Shown here piece after piece: positions 35,201-47,068 of a stretch of 58,029 bases of DNA; position 1 is the first letter of the stretch; each line of letters opens with the position of its first letter. Where the stretch lies: NCBI GenBank assembly GCA_002104905.1, contig MCFE01000558.1, positions 1-58,029 of the forward strand. Reading direction: 5' to 3'. The notes below the pieces were generated by a model. It was not told the DNA's origin. It made no database searches and saw only the letters and a list, made by a program, of their open reading frames with translations. The DNA comes from Basidiobolus meristosporus CBS 931.73 (Eukaryota; Basidiobolomycota; Basidiobolomycetes; Basidiobolales; Basidiobolaceae). The translations under genes and the position numbers were made by a program.

Positions 35201-38200
35201 TGGAGCGGTTGTTTGCCGACGGGCTAGTGAAGGTTCTTTGCTGTACTGCTACGTTGGCCTGGGGTGTCAATTTACCGGCTTATGCTGTCATTATCAAAGG
35301 AACGCAGGTGTATGACGCACAAAAGGGTAGCTTTGTAGACCTTTCGATTCTTGATGTTCTGCAGATCTTTGGTAGAGCTGGTCGACCTCAATACGAATCC
35401 CACGGCGAGGGATACATCATAACGAACAATGAAAAGTTATCGCACTACGTGTCCTCGATGACACAACAACACCCTATCGAATCCATGTTCATCGAGAATA
35501 TCATCGATAACTTGAATGCCGAAATTTGCCTAGGGACGGTTACAAATGTCGACGAGGCGGTGACATGGCTAAGTTACACGTATCTCTACGTGAGAATGAA
35601 GAAGAACCCGTTGGTGTACGGGATGAACCATTCCGAGCCGGTCGAGGATCCTTTGCTGGGTTCCCGTCGACGAGATATCATTGTGTCCGCTGCTCAGAAG
35701 CTTCATCAGCTCCAGATGATTATCTTTGACGCAAAAACCGGCTTCCTAACTGCCAAAGATCTGGGTAGAATCGCATCATCCTTTTATCTGCAACACACCA
35801 GTGTAGAGATCTTCAACAACCTAATGAAGCCCAGAATGACGGAGGCTGATGTGTTGGCGATGATCAGTTTGAGTACAGAATTCGACAACATCAAGGTCCG
35901 TGAAGAGGAATCGAAAGAACTGACCGAGCTAGTAGAGTACAATACGGCATGCGCTGTCAAAGGCGGGACAGATAACACTTACGGGAAAGTCAACATCCTT
36001 CTCCAGGCTGGAATTTCTCGAGCTCAGATTGAGGATTTTGCTTTGGTATCGGATTCGGCTTATGTGATGCAGAATGGTGCGCGTATCACTCGGGCCTTAT
36101 TTGAAATCGCGATGAATCGTAACTGGGGGCCAGTTACCGCGGTGCTTCTTTCCATCAACAAATCCATCGATAAAAGAATGTGGTCGTTTGAGCATCCTCT
36201 AGCCCAACTTGGGCTGAATCGTGAACTGATCCAGAAACTCGATGCACATCCACATCGTATAAGCATCGAAGAGATGCGTGATATGACGCCTAACGAGCTT
36301 GGTGAGCTGGTACACCACGTTCGCATGGGGTCCACAATTGCTCATTTTGTAAAGCAGTTCCCAGTGCTAGAGCTCGACGCATCCATCGCACCCATCACCA
36401 GAAATGTTCTCAGGGTGCAGCTGACCATCACCCCCGATTTCGTGTGGAATGACAATGTACATGGATCCGTGGAGCCATGGTGGATTTGGGTGGAAGACGC
36501 GGACAACACCGAGATCTACCATTCAGAGTACTTCTTATTGAGTAAGAGGACCATGAAGGAGGCCCACGTGCTAGGGTTTACGATCCCAGTGTCAGAGCCG
36601 TTGCCAAACCAAATCTTCATCCGAGCAGTGTCGGACAAATGGATAGGCGCGGAGACCTTAATACCCGTTTCATTCAAACACTTGATTCTACCAGAGCTAC
36701 AGCCACAGCACACAGACTTGTTGGACCTCCAGCCATTACCAATCACTGCTTTGCACGACGAGGTGTTGGAGGGGATTTGCGCTAAGCGCTTCTACCACTT
36801 CAATCCAGTTCAGACACAGATCTTCCACACGCTGTATCATACCGAACACAATGCACTCATCGGTGCGCCAACTGGATCCGGCAAGACTGTAGCTGCCGAG
36901 CTTTCCATGTGGGGGGCATTCAAGGCCCATCCAGGCTCTAAGGTGGTCTACATTGCGCCGCTCAAGGCCTTGGTGAGGGAGAGAGTGCAGGACTGGAAAG
37001 CCAGATTAACCGGGCCAATGAACAAAAAACTAGTGGAGCTGACCGGCGACGTGACGCCCGATTTAAAGACGATCCAATCCGCCGACATCATCATCACCAC
37101 ACCAGAGAAATGGGATGGAATCAGTCGTGGCTGGCAAAACAGAAGCTACGTCAAAGCGGTCTCGCTGGTGATCATTGATGAGATCCATTTGCTTGGAGGC
37201 GATCGTGGGCCAATTCTGGAGGTGATTGTCTCCAGAATGAATTACATCGGATCGCAGATCGACAGAAAGGTTCGTATCGTTGGTCTGTCCACGGCATTGG
37301 CCAATGCCACTGATCTTGGGGACTGGCTGGGCATCAAAGAGGTAGGATTGTTCAATTTCCGTCACTCAGTGAGACCGGTTCCTCTTGAGATCTACATCGA
37401 CGGATTCCCAGGCAAGCATTATTGCCCCAGAATGGCGTCCATGAACAAGCCAACTTATGCTGCAATCAAGACCCACTCACCGAACCAACCGGTGATTGTG
37501 TTTGTGTCGTCACGTCGACAAACGCGCCTTACTGCTCAAGATCTAATGGCCTTCTGCGCCATGGAAGATGACCCCCGGCGTTTCTTGCATATTCCTGAAG
37601 ATGAGCTAAATATGCTGCTTCTGCAGGTGCAAAACCCCAACCTCAAATTGTGCCTTGGATTTGGCATCGGGCTGCATCATGCCGGTTTGACCGAGGTGGA
37701 CCGTAAGATTGTCGAGGAGCTTTTCGTCAACCAGAAGATTCAGATCCTGATCGCGACTAGCACCCTTGCCTGGGGAGTCAATTTCCCAGCCCATCTGGTA
37801 GTGGTGAAGGGAACAGAGTTCTTTGATGCAAAGAAGAAAGGATATGTAGATTTCCCAATCACCGATGTGTTGCAAATGATGGGCAGAGCAGGTAAGAACT
37901 ACTCTCAAAGACTCTGTAGCGTGCCGTGCCGGGGACTCCACTAACCCTACCTTTGCCCTCCCCAACTTCTAGGTAGACCACAATTTGATAACACAGGTAT
38001 TGCACGTATCTTTGTCTCCGACTCAAAGAAGAACTTCTACAAGAAATTCCTGCACGAGCCATTCCCAGTCGAGTCCAGCCTCCACCTGCACCTCGAGGAT
38101 CACTTCAGTGCCGAGATCGTTGCGGGAACTATCCGCACCAAACAGGATGCCATGGACTATCTCACATGGACCTATTTCTACCGTCGCTTGAAGATGAACC

Positions 38201-39360
38201 CGACCTACTACGGATTGGAGGAGGTTTCCGAGAAGGGAGTGAACCTGTTCTTATCGGAGATGATCGAGAAGTCTTTGGGAGAGTTGGTGAAGTCTTCTTG
38301 TGCAGAGTTCCTGGATGACATCGAGGTAGCCCCCACGGATGCAGGAAAAATCGCCTCCCACTACTACCTTAGCCACATTACCATTCGACAGTTCCTGTCG
38401 TCGTTGAAGGCCAAGGCCGACTTTGTGAAGATCATGAGGATCCTGTGTGACGCCTACGAGTACGAGGAATTCCCCGTCAGGCACGAAGAGGACCTGATCA
38501 ATAAGGAGCTGGAAAAGGAGCTACCCCATCAAGCGAACCTGCCTTACGACAGCCCCCACGCGAAATCCTTCCTGCTGCTGCAAGCGCACTTCTCACGCCT
38601 TCGCCTACCCATCTCTGACTATATGACCGACACCATCTCGGTCTTGGACCAGTCGATTCGTATATTGCAGGCCATGGTCGACATCGCCGCCACCCAGGGG
38701 TACTTGACTACCTGTCTCGAGGTGATGGCCGTGATGCAGTCCATCAAACAGGGTCGCTGGCCAACCGACCATTCCCTCTTGATGCTGCCTCATCTAAGCC
38801 TGGACCAGATCAACCAGATCACCTTCAAGAACCGCAGCATCAGATGCACGGGTGAGGTCCTGGCGATGGTCGACGGCGAGCTGGAGAAGTCCCTGAGAGC
38901 CATTCGTGGCTTGAACCGAGATCAAACGAATGACATCTTGAGGGCCGTAGGCAGTCTGCCCGTGATGGAGATCAAATACGCGATCCGAGACGCACGGAGC
39001 AGATCCCTCTCTCCAGACACGGAGTATCAACTGGAAGTGACGGTCCACCGCAAGTTCCCCTCCAAGAAGTATCAGCCCAAGGAGACGTATGACGGCCGCG
39101 CGTACTGCGCCAAGTTCGCCAAGCCCCAATATGAGGGCTGGTGGATCGCGCTGGGCGACGCCGAGAACGACGATCTCATGGCCATCCGTAGGATCAGTAT
39201 GCAGTCCGGGCCTGGACAGAGATTCTCGCCCACCAGCACGGTCAGAATGAGCTTCGTCACCCCCGAGGCTCCAGGCACCTACAGACTCACGCTGTTTTTG
39301 ATGTCGGACGCATACATGGGCTTGGATCAACAGTACGACCTGACGCTCAATGTTGAATGA
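32291..39360 (+). CDS. SLH1: Dual-cassette Ski2-like helicase SLH1/ASCC3
   Basis: Orthologue of yeast SLH1 and human ASCC3, the ATPase of the RQT/ASC-1 complex that dissociates collided ribosomes. The N-terminal half is split into many small exons (32291-34250), including [14 protein letters not shown] near 33480. Cassette 1 has Walker A APTGAGKT split by an intron near 34234, [40 protein letters not shown] (34650) and a Sec63 region. Cassette 2 has [13 protein letters not shown] (about 36870), [33 protein letters not shown]-like [10 protein letters not shown], and [15 protein letters not shown]. An intron at 37893 splits GRAGRPQFD. The second Sec63 domain ends at 39360. The VTRKS and REE-rich linkers match ASCC3 and not the spliceosomal BRR2. 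An 8-nt microexon is inferred at 32719-32726. The start codon is uncertain. Confidence 0.9.
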
Positions 39361-39524
39361 GCACCCAGCCAAACCATTGCTAGTAGAACAGGGAATAAAA
39401 TGGGAAAGACAGATGAGATGTTTATGTACTTTGTGTGCATTAGGCCATCGCTAATGGATGTTATTGTATAAGTAAATATTGGAGCATTAAGATTAATTCG
39501 ACTGATTAGGGATTAGGAGGGGGA

Positions 39525-40862
39525 TTAGTATTCTTCCTCAACGTCGTCGTTCTCGTAATCGAGATCTTCCTCGGCGGTGGCGTCCTGGTATTGCTGGTAT
39601 TCGGAGACCAGGTCGTTCATGTTGGATTCGGCCTCGGTGAACTCCATCTCATCCATCCCCTCGCCAGTGTACCAATGCAAGAAGGCCTTGCGGCGGAACA
39701 TCGCGGTGAATTGCTCGTTGACCCGCTTGAACAGCTCTTGGATGGCGGTGGAGTTTCCTAGGAAGGTGACGGCCATCTTGAGGTCCTTGGGTGGGATGTC
39801 GCAGAGGGAGACCTTGATGTTGCTGGGGATCCACTCGACGAAGTAGCTGGAGTTCTTGTGCTGTGCGTTGAGCATCTGGTCGTCGACCTCTTTCATGGAC
39901 ATGTTGCCACGGAACATGGCGGCGCATGTGAGGTACCGGCCGTGGCGTGGGTCGGAGGCGGCCATCATGTTTTTGGCGTCGAACATCTGTTGGGATAGCT
40001 CGGCGACCGAGAAGGACCGGAAATCCTGGGATCCTCGGGAGGTCAATGGGGCGAAGCCAACCATGAAGAAGTGGAGACGAGGGAAAGGAACCATGTTGAC
40101 CGCAGTCTTTCTCAGGTCGGAGTTCAATTGTCCGGGGAACCGTAGGGAGGTGGTGGTTCCGCTCATGACGTTGGACACGAGGTGGTTCAAGTCTCCGTAG
40201 GAGGGGTTGGTGAGCTTCAGGGTGCGGAAGCAAATGTCATACAACGCTTCGTTATCAATGCAGAAGGTCATGTCGGAGTTCTCGACCAATTGATGAACCG
40301 AGAGGGTGGCGTTGTAAGGCTCCACCACTGTATCCGAGACCTTTGGGGAGGGCACGACTGAGTAGGTGCACATTATACGATCGGGGTACTCCTCGCGGAT
40401 TTTGGAGAGAAGGAGAGTGCCTAGGCCAGAGCCGGTGCCACCGCCAAGGGAATGGGCCACCTGGAAGCCTTGAAGGCAGTCGCAGTTTTCTGCTTCCTTG
40501 CGAACAACGTCGAGCACAGCGTCAACCAGCTCTGCACCTTCTGTGTAATGGCCCTTGGCCCAGTTGTTGCCGGCACCACTTTGGCCATAGATCATGTTGT
40601 CGGGACGGAAAAGGCCGCCCATGGAGGAGCCACGGATGTTGTCCATGGTTCCAGGCTCGAGGTCGACCAAGACAGCGCGGGGAACATACTTTGCGGAGGC
40701 GGCCTCGTTGTAGTAGACATTGATTCTCTCCAACTGGATATCGGAGTCCCCATAGTATGCACCAGAGCCATCGATGCCGTGCTCGGCGGAGATGGTCTCC
40801 CAGAACTTGTGGCCAATCTGGTTACCGCATTGACCAGCTTGCACCTGAATAATCTCTCTCAT
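39525..40862 (-). CDS. Beta-tubulin (intronless)
   Basis: 445-codon uninterrupted frame beginning MREI, the autoregulation motif of beta-tubulins, with the GTP-binding signature GGGTGSG at residues 140-146 and an acidic C-terminal tail ending DDVEEEY. Length and sequence are canonical. At positions linked to benzimidazole binding, residue 6 is Gln (usually His), residue 167 is Tyr (usually Phe) and residue 198 is Met (usually Glu), while Phe200 is kept. The absence of introns contrasts with the intron-rich neighbours. A TATAAA element lies 85 bp upstream. Convergent with SLH1 (164 bp between stops). Confidence 0.97.
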   Translation of the reverse strand: MREIIQVQAGQCGNQIGHKFWETISAEHGIDGSGAYYGDSDIQLERINVYYNEAASAKYVPRAVLVDLEPGTMDNIRGSSMGGLFRPDNMIYGQSGAGNNWAKGHYTEGAELVDAVLDVVRKEAENCDCLQGFQVAHSLGGGTGSGLGTLLLSKIREEYPDRIMCTYSVVPSPKVSDTVVEPYNATLSVHQLVENSDMTFCIDNEALYDICFRTLKLTNPSYGDLNHLVSNVMSGTTTSLRFPGQLNSDLRKTAVNMVPFPRLHFFMVGFAPLTSRGSQDFRSFSVAELSQQMFDAKNMMAASDPRHGRYLTCAAMFRGNMSMKEVDDQMLNAQHKNSSYFVEWIPSNIKVSLCDIPPKDLKMAVTFLGNSTAIQELFKRVNEQFTAMFRRKAFLHWYTGEGMDEMEFTEAESNMNDLVSEYQQYQDATAEEDLDYENDDVEEEY

Positions 40863-41538
40863 TGCGGGTGGTTAGGTAGTTAAAGAAGCGAGTGAAGGAG
40901 TAGGAAAAGAAAGGGGTATGGCTTTCTAGCGGCCAACGCAGCAGCCTTTATACTCTGTGTAATCCATCGAGAATTAGCGTTGCATAAATGCTGGCTGATT
41001 GGTCGAAATGCAAATGCAATCAACCATTATGCTACTCCAGGTACCAATTAGTTTTCACTGAGCCTGATTGTGGTTGAAGGCTAGCTAGTCGACGTTACCA
41101 ACCATTGAAATTGGGTGGTTGGGTTGGCCATTTCCTATGGCTAAAAATAGCAGTCAAGCGGTTTTTGGCGAAGCCGCCTCCCTTGAAGCACGGTGTCCGA
41201 CAGGATTGTCTTCCCCGTGTGGATTCCGTAAGAATATGAACAGAAGGTGGCAGATGTGGACTTGGGACAGTACAAAAGTATCTCCGTGAGTGTCGAAATA
41301 AAAACAGTTTAATGAAACATGTACACAATATCACGCATTTGAAGGGACAGGCATCCTCCAGCATCTGTCTCGACCTTGCTCGTGGACCAGGAGAAGGAAG
41401 CTCTTTAAATTATATCTTGGGTCACTGAGCTCCACCTTGCGGGGACGACTGTTGAAACGAATCACTTCCAGTGGACGAAGAGTAATGTACAAAAGCAGTT
41501 AGAATGGGAGCAGGAAGAGTGGCTGACCCCTCACGCGC
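40863..41538. other. Beta-tubulin 5' region and arrestin-like gene 3' flank
   Basis: About 675 bp. The part near 40863-41090 is the tubulin promoter and 5' UTR on the minus strand. An 89-codon minus-strand frame (41095-41364) contains seven Cys but no recognisable domain, and I leave it uncalled. Nothing else identified. Confidence 0.5.
40947..40952 (-). promoter_or_regulatory. TATA box of beta-tubulin
   Basis: TATAAA on the minus strand, 85 bp before the beta-tubulin ATG, in the sequence GAGTATAAAGG. Position and strand fit a core promoter of a highly expressed gene. Confidence 0.55.
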
Positions 41539-43003
41539 TCAAAGAGAGCTGCGACTAGGCGTAAGGTAATGTGGAAGATCTATTGAAACCTCGTGAACTA
41601 TGAGCAGCGGAAGCTCAACCACAATGGAACTGCCAGAGGTTGGTCAGGTTATCCACTTCCGAACAATCAATCAAGGAGGCCTTACTTGATGGTGCGGATT
41701 AAGGTTACTTTGATTACGTAGGAGACATCCAGTAGGCGGGACCTTCTCACCGTTATAGCGTCAATCTAGGTGAAACCAAGTTAGTGCAGGCTGAGTATCG
41801 ATTGAGAATGGGTCCTCTACCGGAATATGCAGCCCAAGTGTGCAGTCTCGCTCCACTCCGCCATCAAGGCCCACCAGAACGGACTTGCTTTTGCATACTT
41901 GGCTCGTCAGCGTAGTTTGATAGGCAACGACGGGCTGAGCCAGATTCTTTGCCGAGTATGCTTTGAAGCACTGGACCAAAGAGAGCTTGATTGCCGAGAT
42001 CTATGCCAAAGCGAAGAAATTCAGTCTCCTTCCTGGGCCCAATACGGCCTTCCCTGTGCATACCTTTCGTCGAGTTTCGTTCCGAATTCGAATCCCAATT
42101 GGCACCTCCCTACCGGAAGGCCATACCTGTCTTGGCAGGAAACACTGAACCCTGAGCAATCCCTTGCCCCCAAGAAAGATCTGGCGTTGACATTCGGCGG
42201 TCACCGGCACTCGTAGCAAGTGCTGCAGGTCCATGGAAGGCTCTATGCCCTCATATACTGTGGCCTCCTGATGCGTGACCAAGCATCTCTTTCTGTTGTG
42301 GAACATCAGCTCGACTGAGCTGCTCAAAGGTCAGTAATGGGCCCATCGGATCGGCGGGACTACTTTCCTACCTGGCAAGGATGTACCGGATCTCGGAGAA
42401 CGGGTTGGAGAATACGCTTGGGATGGTTTGTGGCAGATCCAGTGTAAACGGAAGATAGATCTTTCCCTTCTTGGCTGGCCACATCCCATCCTCCCCGGGA
42501 GGCTCTGTGGAGATCTCAGGGGCAGGCCCTACTTCGGCAGACTGCAGGATGGTGGGCAATGCCAGGAATATGTGCCGGTTACATCGGGTGGATACTCCCC
42601 GTTTGATGTTTGGTCGGTCGACGATTTCTAGTCAAATGGGCCCGGTGAGTAGTGCTGTCTGGCACAAGGCCATCAGTGAGGAAATACCTTCAAAGCCTAT
42701 CACCTCGACGCCGATTCTGCCGATGCGCAGCTTGGGCTCTGGCGAGCATTCTACTTCTAGTTGGCCCCGAATTGCAAACCCTCCCACGCAGAGTGGATTG
42801 TTAAGATGGATCTTTGTTTTGACTCTGGGATGTCTGGTGGTGATGTTGTTTGCGTGCAGGCTTAGGGAAGTCGGGCTTCTAGGCTCTGGTGGGATGCCAT
42901 GCGTATCGTTGCGGACCGAGGTCGTCGTCGCATGGATGCTGTCCTCTGCGGCAGGTTTCGTTGCTTGTTGGCTGATATTCGGCTTCCATCGAAGCGGATT
43001 CAT
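41539..43003 (-). CDS. Arrestin-like protein
   Basis: Multi-exon. The first ATG, at 43003, opens MNPLRWKPNISQQATK; the frame is open a little upstream but without an ATG. The arrestin-N-like segment is KIHLNNPLCVGGFAIRGQLE, then LRIGRIGVEVIGFEGISS (about 42690). Next is KGKIYLPFTLDLPQTIPSVF and SEIRYILAR (about 42440-42370). The C-terminal arrestin half follows, with CFLPRQVWPSGREVPIGIRI (about 42120-42060), GVERDCTLGLHIPVE (about 41860), DVSYVIKVTLIRTIK and VVELPLLIVHEV. It resembles arrestin-related proteins that act as adaptors in ubiquitin-dependent endocytosis or signalling. I do not see a clear PY motif. Exon boundaries in the last third are inferred. Confidence 0.65.
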
Positions 43004-43296
43004 CGCAGAGACAGTTGGAAGGGGCCAAGGGAAAGCCCTATAAAGTAGGGACGTTGAGACACCCACAATGGGATTCGTGACAATCGTCCTATTGTTTAAT
43101 GTCCGAGGGATTGTAGCATTCTATTTTGTATGCACGGAAAGACTGCTATTCGTCTGGATTGACTGTTTCTCCTATCCTGTTATTGGTGATTAGTTTAGGC
43201 GACCAGTTAAGTGAGATTTGGAGTTGCGTACTCATCGCCTAGATTTATGCCGCACAACGACCTTTGCACATACAAAATGCTCCTTTGATTTCTACC

Positions 43297-44805
43297 ATGA
43301 CCACTAGGTTCTCAAAGTTCTCCTATTTATTCACCGGGGTCACCGTAGCCATAGCTACCTTTGGCCTGTTAAGATACTACACAAGACCCAAGCGTAAATA
43401 CAGAAAGCCAATCAGAAACAATGTGAACATCCCCCTGATGGAGTATGACGAGGACGACGCTCAGTACCAGGAAAGCCAGAATCTGCTGAACCTCCTGTAC
43501 TCCATCGCCGAAGATCAGTCACGAAAAGGTACCACCCCCTCCCCCCCCTTTGCCGTGCCTGATAGCTAACCAGACCTTTCGCTGCCCTTGCGCGCGCTCT
43601 GACGCTGGATAGATGGCTACATACATCGTAAGTTTCCTTCCAAGAGATGCTCAGGAACTGTTTGATTGAAACGTGCCCCTTCCCCAGGAGGAATCACCTG
43701 CAATAATTGCGGGACCAGTCCAATCCGTGGGTTGCGATTCAAATGCTCCAATTGCGTAGACTACGATCTCTGCGAAACCTGCGAGGCCCAGGAATGCCAC
43801 AACAAAACCCACATCTTCCTGAAGATCCGGATCCCAATCCCGCCCCTTGCCAACCCACGCTCCGCCCTGCTCAACGTCTTCTACCCAGGTAACGCGGCCC
43901 TTTGGCCCCTCGTGCGACATCAGACTCACCCTCCCACCTAGGAAAATTCAACATCGCCTCTAGCCTGCCGTACGAGCTGTCTCGGGACCTGCAGAAGAAA
44001 ACACATTGTACGTTGGACCCCATCCTCGATTGAGCTGCGAAACAGCGCTAACAACCATGTTGCCCGTAGTTGACCAAGTGGAGCTGGAGGCGCTTTTCGA
44101 CCAATTCAAGTCCCTGGCCACAGCCGAAGGGGAGGGGATTGTGAAGCCCGTGTTCGAGCAATGCCTGGGCCCGCTGGGGATGGAGAAGAACCTGATCACC
44201 GAGCGGATCTTCAAGTTCTTCGACCAGAACGAGGACGGGCTGATCGATTTCACGGAGTTCGTGAGCGGCCTCTCCATCCTCTGCAAAGGAAACCTGGAGG
44301 AGAAGATTATTCGTAAGTGCAGCCCCATTGATCTTCCTGGCCAGCGGCTCATGGGTTTTTCGTAGATGCGTTCCGTGGGTACGACATCGATGGAGACGGC
44401 CTGATCAAGCGCGACGAGCTGCGCAAGGTGATCAGCGCCTACTTCCATTTGAGCACGGAGCTGGTTCGGGACGTGGTGAAGGCGATGGACGAGGAGATGA
44501 TGGAGAGCTTCGAGTTTCTGCCCGGGCAGCCGGTCTCCGCCGCGTTCACTGCGCCCATCCCCACCGACGAACTCCCCGCGAACTACTCGAAGAACAGCGA
44601 GATGCTGCCCACCCTTGACGACGACGACGAGAAATGGCCGGTGATGGAGGCGATGAGCCAGGATGCCATGGACGAGATGATCGACAAGGCGTTCAGCTTC
44701 GAGTCCGCGTGCAAGGAGTTCATCACCTTCGAAGAGTTCCGGAAACTAGTCGAAAACGATTCCCGACTCATCGCCTGGTTCGAGGCACTCGGCTCTGTAT
44801 TCTGA
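43297..44805 (+). CDS. Membrane-anchored ZZ-zinc-finger/EF-hand protein
   Basis: Spliced over six or more exons from the ATG at 43297 (MTTRFSKFSYLFTGV). A single hydrophobic segment (YLFTGVTVAIATFGLLRYY) followed by basic residues suggests a signal-anchored protein with most of the chain in the cytosol. A ZZ zinc finger lies at 43690-43810: CNNCGTSPIRGLRFKCSNC, then YDLCETCE and the Cys/His pair of ECHNKTH. Two complete EF-hand loops follow, DQNEDGLIDFTE (about 44222) and DIDGDGLIKRDE (about 44380), separated by FVSGLSILCKGNLEEKI as in calcineurin-B-like proteins, with a longer acidic C-terminal helical region. The domain set suggests a calcium-responsive adaptor on a membrane. The function is not established, and I know no gene symbol. 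Confidence 0.75.
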
Positions 44806-45090
44806 GCCGCTCCCTAACCATAGTTTCGCCATGTGTAGATCGGTTTTGTATTATTATATCTTCTCCAGTGGCTCCCCACTTGGTTCCACTTTATTTGGAG
44901 GAACGGTCGGCGGAGGCCGCTCGGGTTCAGGAATAAAAGTTTCTCTCGCGACAGTGCATATTATTGGCAACCTACAACAAACGGTGTAGCCTCGTTGGAT
45001 GGTTTATTGACCGAAATACAGGGCCTCTAAAGAGAGTTGCTTATGAAGTGAAGTGCAGGTGAATAGAGTTGGGGGAAGGAGAATGCCGAT

Positions 45091-45378
45091 TTACAGAAGC
45101 TTGCCTAGTCTAGCAAGATGGTAGTTGATGGTGTTGGGCTTCTTCGGTTTGTTGGGCTGGTTGGGAGAGGTTAGTAGCGAACTCAACAGGGAGAATTGGT
45201 ACTCGAGGAAACTTACAGAATTCTTCATACACGCCATCACTGCCTTGGCAGACTCGGCGCATTTCGGGTTGTCGGGGGTGAATGAGGACCAGCAGTTGAG
45301 AAGCATGGTGACCTCAGCGACACAAGGGCTCTCGGCGATGACCTTGCGGGGCTTGACCTTAAGATACTTGAGTTTCAT
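45091..45378 (-). CDS. MRP10: Mitochondrial small-subunit ribosomal protein MRP10 (CHCH)
   Basis: Two exons. MKLKYLKVKPRKVIAESPC is the MRP10/mS37 start, followed by a twin CX9C pair (C-VAEVTMLLN-C and C-AESAKAVMA-C), which forms the coiled-coil-helix-coiled-coil-helix fold oxidised by the MIA40 pathway. After an intron of about 65 bp the second exon encodes KPNTINYHLARLGKLL, the conserved basic end of the family. About 75 residues, usual size. It faces the ZZ/EF-hand gene convergently. Confidence 0.88.
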   Translation of the reverse strand: MKLKYLKVKPRKVIAESPCVAEVTMLLNCWSSFTPDNPKCAESAKAVMACMKNSVSFLEYQFSLLSSLLTSPNQPNKPKKPNTINYHLARLGKLL

Positions 45379-45951
45379 TGGGAGGAGTAAACGGTGCCAG
45401 AGGAAGCTTCCTAACTACAATGCAAGGTTGGTCAAGAAAACGTCTCGACTTTCGGGTGGGTGGTCAATCGCGAAAGTTTTTCATCGATTGATTTTGAGCC
45501 ACTTCCCTCCCCTACCTTTCAACCGTATCAACCCCACTTCAAAATTTTTCCACCTGATCTCCGACGTCTCGTTAAACCCACGTTTAAGCAGGATCCCGCC
45601 AAGGTGATTAAGAAAATGTCCACATTTACGTCATGTTCCTAACAATGTGGGCGGACTATCAGATGATCCGATTGCTCCTGCCAAATCGATGGGTGTAAGT
45701 CCTACTCCCATCCAGTTTCCCTCGTTATATTGTTATCTTTTCGACTCTACTCACGGGTGAGAAAACCATGGCGAAAGGGGACTACGATGTCGTTATGAAG
45801 AGTGATAATGTTTGTTGCATTTGATAGAGGCATACCGTGGCAGAGATAGCGGTCGTTAACCCAAGTTTGTCTCCCACCGTAGGATCTTGAATTTCAAGGT
45901 AAGCTTCGGTTGCTGCTGACCTAGGCTGGCGCTTAAGGTGACCTTCTGAGC

Positions 45952-47068
45952 CAGATTTCACCGATTCCACCTCAAACTTCGACTCGACTGCGAACACCAG
46001 CAAGCCCACCGCAAACAGCACCAGCAATACCGACAACCAAGGTTCGAGTTCCCTCGCTGATTCGAAGCTCCCCTAATACCCGTGTTTAACGGCATCTTTC
46101 TTGACAAAAGGCTTCACCAACGCCTCGTTCTTTGGCCAGCCCACGCAAAACGAGCCGCCCAAAAAGGTGTCGGTGTGGTCGGTCGACTTCTACGCGCCTT
46201 ATTTCAACATCGACACCATCCAAGTAAGTAGGGCCACGGCCCAGGGGGATTCTAGCCCGACTGTGCATTAAAGGGGTGCACACCTGTAGGTAGCGAAACG
46301 GATGCTGGAGAGCGTGATTCCGTTCAAAACGAATTTCATCAGCGATATCGACGATAGCCCGGACTTGTACGGTAGGCCCTCTAGCTGTCCCCTCGAAATC
46401 TCCGCGTGGTTGCTGACCGAGTGTTCCCAGGGCCATTCTGGATCCCCACCACAGTTATCTTCGCGATCTTCGTGACATCCTCCCTGTCCGAATCGATCGT
46501 AGCGTACATCTCCGACCAGCCTCACATGTACGACTTCAACTTGTTGTGGTTTAGCGCGGTCACCGTCTACGTGTACGTCACAGTTGTTCCGGCCATCTTC
46601 TGGATTCTTACCAAATGGCTTGGCTGTCAACCGTCCCTTCTGGAGATCCTTAACGTGTACGGATACGCCCTCTCCATCTGGATCCCCATCTCGGTAAGAG
46701 GACTCTTCCTTGCGGAAACACGGAGCCTGCCTAACACCAACTCTAGGTAGTCTGTATCATCCCCAATGAAGTCGTGAGATGGTCGCTGGTGGGTGCTGGG
46801 TTTGGAACTTCCGGTAAGTTTGTACGGCCTTCCTCGCCTCGCCGGGTTCGCGACCCCTAACCCATCTATTCCAGGGTTTTTCATGTGCCGAAGCATGTAC
46901 AAGGTGATCTCCCGGTCGGAAAGATTTTTCCCCAAGCTGCTGATTCTCTTTATCCTGGCTGCGCACGCTGCACTGGCATTCGTCTTCAAGTTCAAGTTCT
47001 ATTCGTACACCATCAACTTCAAGGTGATCAGAGACATGACCGACAACATCCTAGACAGCGCGCAGTAG
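45952..47068 (+). CDS. Yip1-domain membrane protein (YIPF1/YIP5-like), 5' exons unresolved
   Basis: The clear part begins with an exon reading PDFTDSTSNFDSTANTSKP. It is spliced to GFTNASFFGQ and VWSVDFYAPYFNIDTIQ, then VAKRMLESVIPFK and SPDLYGPFWIPTTVIFAIF. The DLYGPFWI signature and the aromatic FYxPYFxIDT segment are typical of the YIPF1/YIPF2/YIP5 branch. Several hydrophobic segments follow, with EILNVYGYALSIWIPIS (about 46640-46690) and PNEVVRWSLV, ending at 47068. These proteins sit in Golgi and ER-Golgi membranes and bind Rab GTPases. One or more N-terminal exons lie between about 45620 and 45950; candidate pieces contain DDPIAPAKSMG and a DLEFQ-like motif, but I could not join them in phase, so the start given is only the first secure exon. 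Confidence 0.75.

Noticed and set aside
34216-39360. SLH1 gene as spliceosomal BRR2
   Set aside because: BRR2 shares the dual-cassette layout, but the second Walker [14 protein letters not shown], both fully conserved cassettes and the VTRKS/REE linker motifs match ASCC3/SLH1.
39649-40723. Antisense and alternative frames inside beta-tubulin
   Set aside because: Shadow frames produced by GC-biased codon use of the tubulin gene. No domain content.
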